Of a stretch of DNA of 64,000 nucleotides, positions 24,401-33,461 are shown piece after piece (position 1 is the stretch's first letter; the number at the start of each line of letters is the position of its first letter). Location: contig BDSI01000162.1 of NCBI GenBank assembly GCA_003117195.1, positions 124,001-188,000 of the forward strand, in the 5' to 3' direction. The notes beneath the pieces were generated by a model. It was not told the DNA's origin. It made no database searches and saw only the letters and a list, made by a program, of their open reading frames with translations. The DNA is from Eudorina sp. 2006-703-Eu-15. Lineage: Eukaryota > Chlorophyta > Chlorophyceae > Chlamydomonadales > Volvocaceae. The translations under genes and the position numbers were made by a program.

Positions 24401-25636
24401 AGCGAGCGAGCGAGCGCGTCTACACGACCACACGCGCGGCCACACGACCACACGCGCGGCCACCCTGACGAGCGAGCTGCCCCCGGGTGTCCTGAGCTCC
24501 TGACCCGGGGGGGTCGGCCCGCACCGGCCCTGAACGGACCGGACAGTGCAGCAAGGACTCACCCATGAAGCCTTTGGCCACCATCTCGAGCCCCGGCACC
24601 GATCGCAACATGCTGGTGTTCTGCTGGTCGAGGGGGTGCCTGCGGCGGGCACCGAGGATTTGGTCGTCAGTCGGCAGTCGGCACTAGTCAGGCGGCAGAG
24701 ACGGGACCGGGTATGCGTCGACAGACGGGGTGCAGCCCGTCCGTGAGTTGGACTGGGAGTTGTGGGTCGTGACCGTGCTGGTGTGGTGGTCGGTCAGGGG
24801 GCATCGGACCGGAGCGGGGGGCATGGCACGTCGTGCACTCCGCGGTGCAGGACCAGTGCGGCCTGAAAACGCCCGGGCTTGCTTGAGCAGCTGACCCGTC
24901 CCCCAAATTGTTGACAGCCCGTCCCTCCCTCTCTCTTCCCATCCCTTCCCTGGCACCCGCCCTGCCAAGTGCAACGCAATATGGGTCGAAAGAGCGTCGG
25001 CAGCAGCCAAAGGGGCGACTGTTTTCAAAGCGAGCGTGTTGAGTTTGGTTAGGGGCATCTCGGCCACAGGGAACGCGGCATGCAGAGTTGGGGAAAATTT
25101 TAAGCAGCTCGGTTGCCCCCATGAACAGCTGTCACGGGACTGCGTTATGCCCGGTGACGCCACCCGATGACACCTGGGGTGCAGAAGTGGGTGCGGTCGG
25201 ATGTTGGGCACCCAAAAAGTTCGGAAGGACCCGACACTCTGGGGTTGACCACGATGTGCTTCCGAAGCGTACGCGGACGGTGCATAACCGGTGAAACAGC
25301 TGTCCACACGTCTTGCGGACGCCCCAGGCCGCTGAGCGCCGGGCAGGCACAAATTTAATCGCAAAATCCATCTAAGTGTTTAAGGTTCTTGTTAAAGATA
25401 ACCCCATCGGCGCCACCAGCGTCATTCCCCAAACCGACAGCTCCCTCTGTCGTTAGGTTCATGGTTCAAGGTCGAGCTTACCGAAAATCATCCCCTTCAA
25501 GGCCCTCAAACAAAGCAACCTTCTCCTTCACAACTGGAGTGATATTGGGCCATGCTGACGCAGCCTGCCTATCTCCGGCCTGTCTCGGGGCTGCAGCCTG
25601 CGGCCCACCTCGCGAACGTCGTAACGCTGCCTCCAT
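18407..25636 (-). CDS. PGM48: Plastid M48-family zinc metallopeptidase, PGM48-like
   Basis: Ten exons close in phase: 25636-25482, 24639-24563, 23913-23813, 22996-22952, 22500-22399, 21607-21419, 20667-20588, 20144-20019, 19518-19230 and 18691-18407, giving 482 residues. The Arg/Ala/Ser-rich N-terminus looks like a transit peptide. Then come DDFRHPLDQQNT, a helix ending EQVLLLENI, YVRQHPVPNAYTLA, and the zinc site HELGH (H165, E166, H169) with the third ligand E211 in AAELTCDRAA. DPKVVISALMKLAGG, RNAQTAALSHPLPVMRAREID and QYKSLL follow the plant plastoglobule protease closely. It should degrade plastoglobule or thylakoid-associated proteins. The residues after SHRV are a Gln/Pro/Gly-rich tail absent from land plants. 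Splicing at 19230 to the final exon is only phase-supported; read-through to a stop at 18927 is possible. The start could also lie in an unseen upstream exon. Confidence 0.88.
19148..19190 (-). repeat. TTTGGGTCGGGCGGGTCTCTTA dispersed repeat, copy 1
   Basis: The minus strand contains TTGGTTTGGGTCGGGCGGG followed by TCTCTTATCTAAACA. The same sequence is at 21185-21220 on the plus strand and in shortened forms near 22155-22185 and 11676-11705 (minus). Within the protease gene it lies in introns. Confidence 0.7.
21180..21222 (+). repeat. TTTGGGTCGGGCGGGTCTCTTA dispersed repeat, copy 2
   Basis: Nearly identical to the inverted copy at 19148-19190, in protease intron 6 (between exons 6 and 7). 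It is followed by C-rich low-complexity sequence. Confidence 0.7.
21678..21738 (+). repeat. GGAAATTGGTAGACAT repeat, long-form copy
   Basis: Reads TAGGAAATTGGTAGACATTT then CGAACTGCGCTGCTGCCAG and AGCAACGG, preceded by a poly-G run. The same order of blocks occurs at 24076-24114 and, diverged, at 23016-23085. It lies in intron 5 of the protease gene. Confidence 0.75.
22138..22194 (+). repeat. Short repeat copy between 15-bp direct repeats
   Basis: A degenerate TTGGTTTGGGTCTCTT block is flanked by two copies of ACACACGGATCGATT (about 22138 and 22180). The arrangement looks like a small insertion with target duplication or a slipped tandem. Intron 5 of the protease gene. Confidence 0.45.
23955..24180 (+). 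repeat. Cluster of four GGAAATTGGTAGACAT repeats
   Basis: Four consecutive units of about 50-65 bp begin near 23965, 24012, 24068 and 24124. Each has a G-rich lead, a TAGGAAATTGGTAGACAT-like core (the fourth reads TAGGACAAGGGTAAACAT), then variable lengths of a CAAACTGCGCTGCTG block. They form a decayed tandem array in protease intron 2. Other copies are at 21678, 22281-22315 (inverted), 23016 and 10955 (inverted). Confidence 0.75.
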
Positions 25637-26089
25637 GAAGCAAAAAATGTATACCAGTCACAGGACGTCAACACACCTGCCCAGACAAGGCACAGACTGG
25701 CCGCGGAGGTTTGCGCCGGGGAGGACCTGTCCGTGGTTGAGTGACAACCCTTCCCCGGCAATGAAATAGCCGAAATCCAAGTCGCATTGCAACGGATACT
25801 TAAAATGCTGAAAACTCTTCCGAACGAAGTTGGCGCAAGGAAAAAGACGAAACGCTGATGTTTCGCCTTTAATGGGTTTCAATAGGCAAGCTAAGGCTTA
25901 TCCACGGCACAATAGAATTTTTGGTCAATGAAGAGTCCACTTTAGAGGAGAATGTCGTTGTAGTACGAGTCATTGCAACGACATGTTGTTTTCGGCAAAC
26001 TCCGCCAGATCCATGATGGTAGCGATGAAGTAGGGTGTTTTGTTCGTTCAATTCTCCAGCAGTGTCGGCGACCCACGTGCTTCGAGAAA
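25637..26089. promoter_or_regulatory. Divergent promoter region between protease and anthranilate synthase genes
   Basis: The two predicted starts face away from each other 453 bp apart. Sequence here is less GC-rich than the genes. Both products are nuclear-encoded plastid proteins. A minus-strand frame (25882-25658) could be an upstream exon of the protease. No specific TATA or known algal motif can be asserted. Confidence 0.4.
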
Positions 26090-27853
26090 ATGCGGAGTTT
26101 AGCTCCCCGGCAAGCCCGGGCTCCGTTTACACGTTCTGGTACGGATGATTGAAGCTGAATCCATGAATTTGTCTTTCAGGATAATCCTAAGGTTCAGATG
26201 CTGTCCTTGGTTCAGGTTGCAGCCGCGTGGCGACTCCCTTGTGCCGAAGAGTCCCGTGCAGCCGGCCAGCGCAGATAGTGGCGTCAGCAAAGGGCCCCGT
26301 TGTGGTAGTAGACAATTATGACAGCTTCACTTACAATCTTTGCCAGGTTTGTTAAAGCCGCCGCGATTGCTATCCATCAGCACACGGCTAACACAGTTCT
26401 TGCGAACTGAGCGCAGTATTTGGGCGATTTGGGGTGTGAGTATGTCGTTTTCAAGAACGATGAGAAGACGGTGGAGGAAATTAAGGCGATGAACCCTCGC
26501 GGCGTCCTCGTGTCACCCGGGCCAGGTGGGGGTTCGGCCAAACATGCCATCTCAGGACCCAGATGCATGGCCCCGGCCCTGCCGGACCCGGCCAAAATGA
26601 CCTCATCTATGTGTAACTCTCCCCCTCGCCTGATTCACGTGATCCCCCAAAAGGGCGGCCTGTGGATTCGGGCATCTCCCTGCAAGCCGTGCGGGAGCTC
26701 GGGCCCTTGTTTCCCCTCTTCGGCGTCTGCATGGGGCATCAATGCATCGGCGAAGCTTTCGGAGGTGCGTACTGAGGTGCACACCGTTCGCGGGAAGCTA
26801 GGGGAAGCGGAGTAGAGACGCGCCCTGGTGCCGCCAGTGCCTGCCGGTGGACACCCTCTGCATCCCGAGGGTTAATTGAGTAGCGCTCCCCAGCGCACGG
26901 GGGGGGGGGGGGACGACGGAGCAACGCACCTTGCCCTCCCGAGTGCATTGCCCTTGCTTAAGTATTGCTGTGCTGTGAAGTGGGCCGAGTCTCCTCCCCG
27001 CATGTATGTGTGTATGTGAGTGTGCAGGTGACGTCGTGCGTGCGCCGTGCGGCGTGATGCACGGCAAGACGTCCCCCGTTTACCACACCAACGTCGGTCT
27101 TCTGGAGGGCCTGCCCAAGTGAGTGTGCTGAAGCCGCCGCGCCGTGCTGGGGCAGGCTGGGCCTTGCGGGGTCAGGCTGGGCCGTACTGGGGCGGGCTGG
27201 GCCGTACTGGGGCGGGCTGGGCCGTACTGGGCCGTACTGGGGTCAGGTGGTCCCATCCACCCTGAGCTCTACTCGGAGTCCCACTGGTGACATGTGTCGC
27301 GATAAATGTGAATAAAATGATTTGTGCGCGCGGATGTCCCTTGCCTCGTTACCACCATATCCGTTACCGCCATGTCCGTTACCATCATGTCCTTCAGGGG
27401 CGATGCAGGGCGCATGATCTTGGCCATGTGTGCAAGATCTCCGACCCAGATCAATTCTGTGTTCATACCTGCTCCCCTGCACAACGTTACACGGGTGCCA
27501 CGTCGCGGGCCCGCTGACGCTTCTTCTCCCCCCAATATACACTTACCCTCCATTTCGCCCGCCGCTGACCTGCGCCGCTCTGTGCGATCTGGTTCCTGCT
27601 TTTGCGGTGGCGATTGACGGTTGGTGGTTGGGTGGCGCGCAGCCCCTTCGAGGCGTGTCGGTACCACAGCCTGGTCATCAAGCGGGACACGATTCCCGAC
27701 GACCTGGAGATCACCGCCTGGACGGAGGACGGCACCATTATGGGCGTGCGGCATAAGAAGTACCCGCACATCCAGGGAGTGCAGTTCCACCCAGAGAGCA
27801 TCATCACCCAGAGCGGCAAGAAGATTGTGGAGAACTTTGTCAAAACGCTGTGA
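26090..27853 (+). CDS. ASB1: Anthranilate synthase beta subunit (glutamine amidotransferase), plastid
   Basis: Six exons close in phase: 26090-26138, 26216-26346, 26417-26525, 26654-26764, 27028-27118 and 27643-27853, giving 233 residues. The first 40 residues are Arg/Ser/Ala/Pro-rich with few acidic residues, a transit peptide. The class I amidotransferase follows: VVVDNYDSFTYNLCQYLGDLG, SPGPGRP, the nucleophile C122 in GVCMGHQCIGEAFGG, VMHGKTS, and the second and third catalytic residues in QFHPES (H213, E215). It releases ammonia from glutamine and passes it to the alpha subunit, which makes anthranilate from chorismate, the first committed step of tryptophan synthesis in the stroma. Introns are short except the last (524 bp), which holds a tandem repeat at its start. 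The start ATG fits because its 16-codon exon ends at a phase-1 GTACGG donor. Confidence 0.95.
27155..27245 (+). repeat. Tandem GGGCTGGGCCGTACTGG repeat
   Basis: Several units of a roughly 20-bp GGCTGGGCCGTACTGGGGC motif in the last intron of the anthranilate synthase gene. Length variation between strains would be expected. Confidence 0.7.
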
Positions 27854-28801
27854 AGGGACGCCGTTGACCAGCGCAGCAAGTTCAAAGGCGCAGAGCGACG
27901 CTACGCAGCGGTGTTGCTGCTGGACGGGTCTGGACTGGGTGGATGCGCTGAGCCGTTACGAGGAAAGGTGGCTTGTTCGGGTTTGTCAGCGGGTCAGTGA
28001 TTCGGGCATGTGTGGGAGGGCGAGCTGTTTGCGCGGGCCAATTTTCTGAGTCCAGCCCGTGCATCACGAGGGGCTCTGTGTGCGCGTCATGTTGTGGGCG
28101 GGCTGTGGATTCCGACCCAAATCGACTGGGCGAAGGAGGCCGTGCGGGATTGTGCAGGCTATGCAGAGGTTTGGTGTTTTGGCTTGGCTTAGCTGGGGCC
28201 CGGGCGTTGGTCTGGGAACACGACGTGGGAACACAGGGTCGCACGGACACGTGTTCAACGCAAGCTCGACAGGATGTCGCTGCGTTCGGCTTTGCAAGGT
28301 GTCAATTCGCTGGGAATATGTCCCGTGTGCATGTGCATGCGAAAGACCTGCGATGGCCGTTGAGTGATAAGTGCGACAAATCAGCAGTGAAGCGGCACAC
28401 TTTGTAAGAACTCATGGATTCTTTCTTATTACCATCGTTATTGTCATCTTGCCTCATGCAAATGACATCGGAAAGTAGGACAAGCACCCAAAGGGCTTAA
28501 GTAATACTTTTTATCATAAAAATAATTTACATCTCCTATAAGCAATTGTAACACGTGACAGAGCTGAGTCCCACACAACTTCGGATAACAGGCAAGAGGG
28601 TGGATGTCAACCAACTCCACCAGAGCCGTAACCCATGTCTCAATTCATCCCCAGCAAACGCATTTTGGGGAACTGCTTCTCACACAAACATAATCCACTT
28701 TTCTTATAACTACTCTGTATTGGGTGCTGCAAAGACGTGGCGGCTGAACCTTTAAGGGTGTAAAGCGTACTCCGTTCGCCAATTGTAGTCAGTAAGGTAG
28801 A
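27854..28801. other. Intergenic, no gene seen
   Basis: 3' flank of the anthranilate synthase gene followed by an AT-richer stretch (28400-28550) and the 5' flank of the RIBA gene. No coding-like frame or repeat worth naming. Confidence 0.5.
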
Positions 28802-30298
28802 ATGATTGCCCGGATTACCTCTGGGCCATGTTTAGCTGCCCCTTCTGCGGCGGCCCGGTCGGTCGCAGTGCCGGCTCGCTTTGGGCCATCGCTGAGGACA
28901 GTCGGAGCGCCGATGGGCGTTCCCACGCTGCGCACTGTGGAGAAGCCTATCATCCCTTGTGGTCGCGGCCTTGTGCTGACCTGCGGCCAAGCTAACAGCT
29001 CGCTGCGTCTGCCCATGGACCTGGACCTCGAACAACCGCTACCTGGGTTCGATTCCATAGCGTCGGCGCTGGAGGACCTCGCGGCTGGCAAACTCATCGT
29101 CGTACTGGACGACGAAGACCGCGAGAATGAGGGCGACTTGATCATGAATGCGGATAAGGTGACGACAGAGACCATGGCATTCCTGGTCGAGTACACCAGC
29201 GGCGTGGTGTGCATCTCCATGGAGGGGCGCGACCTGGACCGCCTCCGCCTTCCACTCATGGTCAGCAGCGCGGAGAACGAGGAGTCCATGTACACCGCCT
29301 TCACCATCACCGTTGACCTGCGCGAGGGCATCACCACGGGCATCTCCGCCTCGGACCGCGCGAAAACCATCCGCCGCCTCGCCGACCCCGCCGCCACGCC
29401 CGGCGACTTCCGCCGCCCGGGCCACATCTTCCCGCTGCGCTACCGCCCCGGCGGCGTCCTGGTCCGCCCCGGCCACACCGAGGCCGCCGTGGACCTGGCT
29501 CGCCTCTCGGGCTCGTTCCCCGCGGGCGTGCTGTGCGAGGTGGTCAACAAAGAGGACGGCAGCATGGCGCGAACCCCGCAGCTGCTGGAGCTGGCCAAGC
29601 GCCACGGCATGCGCTGCATCACGATCGCCGACCTCATCCGGTACCGCCTGCGCCACGAGGCCCTGGTCGAGCCCGCCTCGCAGCCCACGCCCGTGGTCGC
29701 CGCCGGTGGCGCCGCCTTCACCGCCCACTGCTTCCGCACCACCGCGACCTCCCTGGGCTGCGGCACCGAGCACCTCGCCTTTGTGCACGGGGCCGTGGCC
29801 GAATCCGCCTCGGAGGTACTCGTGTGTGTCCACCAGGAGCGGACAGTCGCCGACCTGCTCGACAACTCGCCACCGGGGCCCAGCGGCACGGGCGCGGGGC
29901 AGCCCTCCCTGGACGCGGCGCTGCGCGCCGTCGCGCAAGCGGGCGCGGGCGTCGTGCTGTACCTTCGAGGCCAGACCGCGCGCGGCCTGGGGCCCGCGGC
30001 GGAACTGGCCGCCCTGGCAACGCAGGGCAGCAGCGCAGACCTGTACTCCTGGGATCTCAAAGACGTGGCGGTGGCGGCGCAGATGCTGCGGTCACTGGGC
30101 GTAAGGTCGGTGGCCCTGGCGGGGTCGGGGTCGGAGGCGGATGCCGCGCTCGCGACGGCGCTGCGGAGCTGCGGACTAGGAGTGCGACAGGTGCTGTTGC
30201 CGGCGGTGGCGGCGGTGGCGCGGCAGCACAGCGGCAACGGCGCCGGGCACGTGCGCGGAGCCTCGCAACAGCCGCTGCAGGCCGCGGGGTTGAGGTGA
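28802..30298 (+). CDS. RIBA: RIBA-type 3,4-dihydroxy-2-butanone-4-phosphate synthase with degenerate GTP cyclohydrolase II domain
   Basis: One uninterrupted 498-codon exon, although the other genes here have many introns. Residues 1-80 form an Ala/Ser/Arg-rich, probably plastid-targeting, leader. Residues 82-290 are the RibB domain with its active-site loop DDEDRENEGD (103-112), RRPGHIFPLR (H208), RPGHTEA (H225, E227) and GVLCE (E246). It converts ribulose 5-phosphate to the four-carbon riboflavin precursor plus formate. Residues about 300-460 follow the GTP cyclohydrolase II fold (GTEHLAFVHG, LRGQTARGLG, AAQMLRSLGVRSV). However, the HSECLTGD...CDCG segment that binds zinc is replaced by a Pro/Gly/Ser stretch with no Cys between 343 and 371. 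The second activity should be lost, as in Arabidopsis RIBA2. An intact RIBA elsewhere in the genome is expected. Confidence 0.92.
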   Translation: MIARITSGPCLAAPSAAARSVAVPARFGPSLRTVGAPMGVPTLRTVEKPIIPCGRGLVLTCGQANSSLRLPMDLDLEQPLPGFDSIASALEDLAAGKLIVVLDDEDRENEGDLIMNADKVTTETMAFLVEYTSGVVCISMEGRDLDRLRLPLMVSSAENEESMYTAFTITVDLREGITTGISASDRAKTIRRLADPAATPGDFRRPGHIFPLRYRPGGVLVRPGHTEAAVDLARLSGSFPAGVLCEVVNKEDGSMARTPQLLELAKRHGMRCITIADLIRYRLRHEALVEPASQPTPVVAAGGAAFTAHCFRTTATSLGCGTEHLAFVHGAVAESASEVLVCVHQERTVADLLDNSPPGPSGTGAGQPSLDAALRAVAQAGAGVVLYLRGQTARGLGPAAELAALATQGSSADLYSWDLKDVAVAAQMLRSLGVRSVALAGSGSEADAALATALRSCGLGVRQVLLPAVAAVARQHSGNGAGHVRGASQQPLQAAGLR

Positions 30299-30624
30299 TG
30301 AAGCATGACGAAGCGGGATGGGCAGAGCGGGTTGAGAGGCAGGAGGGTACGGAGTGATACCATGCAGGGTCGGTGTGAGAGCTCGCGACGAACGCGGACA
30401 AGCGGGGGAGTGAGGGTTGGGTTGGGGCTGCGGATGTTTTGGAGAGGGACGGACGGCATCAGGTGACTCCAAGACTTGGTGCAGCTGTCATCTCTAGGGT
30501 TTTTCGAGCACGGGCAGGATTTGATATCCCATGGTCGGAGGGGCGCGATGGTCGTGCTTGCGAGGGTGTGTGGAGTTCCCTGTCCACGACTCCCCGCAAG
30601 TTCTGGCTTCCGGTTTTGTGCTGT

Positions 30625-30657
<33 letters not shown>

Positions 30658-33461
30658 GTCGCGTGTTGAGCGGCTGTCTCGTACCGCGCGAGCCTCGAAG
30701 CGTGTGGTGTTTGCCTTCGAGAATCTGACGTCTGAAGAAGCCGAGTGTCGGGCCTGTTAGCGCCTCCACAGGCGAGCAAGATAGAAGAGCGAAATATGGC
30801 CGTGGTGGTGGCTGTGGTGAAAAAATGGTGCTGGGTAGATGCTCAGGAAAGGATGTTTGTCGGTGTGTGTGTGTGGGGGGGGGGGGTGACGCGGTGTCGC
30901 TGCCGCCCTTTCGACACGGGGCAAGTACGGCACGTACGGCAGTCGGAAATGGACAGCAGCGTGAAGATGTGTCGCAGCGTTGAGCAACGACCTGAAGTAG
31001 GCCAAGCCAGCTTCCGCGCATCCAAGCACCTGTGGGCGAATGAGGCCGAGGTCCCCCTTGCAGGCTCCGTTACGGATTCCGTTGTGGATTCCGTCGGGGA
31101 TTCAGTCATGGAATCAGTCATGGAATCAGTCATGGATTCAGTCATGGAATCAGTTATGGATGTGCGCCTGGTTACATGGCCTCGGATATGTGACCGGAGG
31201 TCGACGGTTTGTTTCGTATGGTTTAATTCGCGCGGTTGTCTTTTTCGGCGGCGTGTTGCCTGGTGTACCCGTGCGATGCAGATGCTGTAGCAGATCGTGT
31301 GCACGATGCTGCAGCAGATCGTGGAGAGGGAGCATGTGCATCACCAATCAAGTTGCGGCTTCGCGAGGGTCCTGGAGGCGGCCGGACGCCGCCTGACGGC
31401 CTGGGCCGTCAATGGTCACCTCTTGGGGCCACCTAAGGTCGGCTTGGGGCGATGGTGGGAGGGAGGGAGCCAAGGGGGAGCGTCAAGCGGCGCGGTGGGT
31501 TGGTCGTGCGGGGAGGAGGGGGCTGCTGGCGGGGACAGAGCTGAAGCTGACCGCGTGCCCCGGCGCTGCTGACAAGGCGTGTGTATCGTTTTGGCAAGGC
31601 AGGAGTGCTGGTCATACAACAATGGGCATAGCCCAGGAAATGCCCATATGCCAAGCAAGTGCGCCCATGCCCATGCCGCCCAGCTGACGATGTGTCAAGG
31701 AACTGGGCCGATGTGTGTGCGTGTTCAGAAATGAAACCCGCCCGCCGATGAGTGTGTGTGCGTGTGTTTGGGTGCGCGTGTATGTGCTGTGCCATGGTTG
31801 GGGTTGCGCATAAGCCCCATGCAGCTACGACGCCCGAAGGGCCCAAGGAGATCTGGTGTCGCCGTACAGCGTGGCAGCTGGCCGGTTTGCGATCGAGGAA
31901 GGCGTGCACAGCAACGACGCGCGGGTGGACCAACCAACCTGATGTGTGTGACGTGGCCACGTTGGATGGGCCCCGTCATTATCCAGGGATGGGGGTCCTG
32001 GATCCTTTGGCGCGGGGGCTGTTGGGTCGGACCCTTAGTCGACAGGGGTCGCACGGCGGGGTCGTACGGCCTGGTTGTACTGCATCCCCGACCTGGATGT
32101 CGTACTTGATTAATTCCGACGGACTTTGGGTTTCGGGACGTTTTGGGGGGAACGCGGCCATTCATCAGAATGTGCGTCGTGGTGCGTCGGATGCTGTGAC
32201 GTAAGCAAAGGGAAGGATCCGGATCCGGATCCGGGAAGAGTGTCGCCGCTGCCATGCGCTCCGAGTTTGTTTGTGCGTTTGTGCGTTTGTTTGACCCGCG
32301 GCGGCGCGTCAAACTCAGGAGCGAGTTTGGTGCGCGTCGCGTGTGGCGTGACATGCCATGTGTGTGTGTGTGTGTGTTTCAAAAGCAAGCATGTCTGCAT
32401 CGCAACACACACGATACACCTGTACACACGCGCTGGTGTAAATCGAAATGCAGTCCGTCTAGAGCGGACGTGGAATGGACGCGGGGCTGCGATGGGTGGG
32501 TTGCCAGCAGGCAGGCAGGCAAGAGGGCCCGATAGGGTCTCTCGCAGCAGGGGATCGCATCCAGCGCGCCGTCACGCACTACCGGGCAGGGGTAAAGACT
32601 GCGTGAGCCCGCGGCCAGCCCTGGGCCCCTCAGCGCACGGAGGATACAGCTGGATAGCTGCCGTCCGCATCATGTATGCACGAGCGAGCAAAGTAACGAC
32701 AACAGCAGTGCCGCACAGAATGCGTCTCCAGTGGCCACCTTAGCACGGTACGGCGGGGTGATTTACGGGCGTTGCCAGCGGGGCGCGTCGCGGACGGACG
32801 GCCGTCGTCCGCAGCGCCGACCGATGGCATGGCCAGGGCATGGCAGGGTTCAGCTGCGACGAGAGAGCAGCGTTGCTGTGCTGCCGCCTAAAACAGAACA
32901 ACTTTGGGTCCTTGAGAATAATCTCTGGAATACCTCATGAACAGTAATGAGGGCAATGTGCCGCATCGTGGATCATTCTGAGCTTCTGACTGAAAGAGGC
33001 GCATTGGCGACAGGCTTGGGCGCATCGGAACCAGGCGGAGGTCCAGCAGCAGGGAACATACACCAAAATGCGTCGCCGCCGTGCTTCTCTTGGTGCTGCT
33101 GCATCACCGCTTACAAAGCCGCACACAGCGTGTGTGAGCCGGTTCAATTTGGTCCTGCAAACCATTCCGTTCTTCCCATTCCGCCGGCTTACGTAAGCGC
33201 GTTATTCATGCGGACTAACCGCGGTACGGGGCATCACGCATGCGGAGCCGCTTCAACGCCGCTGCTGAAGATTCATAAGTCCCCTCCCGGTTGCGATTGT
33301 TCGTTGCGCTTTCGTCGTGCAAGCTAGCGGGACAAGTCCAGGAAATCATTCCTCGCGCAGTCTACCACGCCGGAGGCCACCAGCGCTACCGTCCGGCTCG
33401 AAGCACTTCCTTTTTCGTTGCCAGCGCGACTGCGAACTGCGAACTGGAGGAGCCGTGTAGG
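30299..33461. other. Intergenic with simple repeats, no supported gene
   Basis: Holds a TG microsatellite (30630-30659), a G run (30880-30890), a 12-15-bp tandem built on GATTCAGTCATGGAATCAG (31080-31160), a GGATCC triplet repeat (32214-32233), short GTGTGT runs and many GTACGG/CCGTAC words. Frames are open by GC content but none shows splice-linked conserved protein sequence. Confidence 0.45.

Noticed and set aside
29039..30630. Long minus-strand frames opposite the RIBA gene
   Set aside because: Codon-position mirror of a high-GC coding exon; the plus-strand protein is clearly homologous to RIBA.
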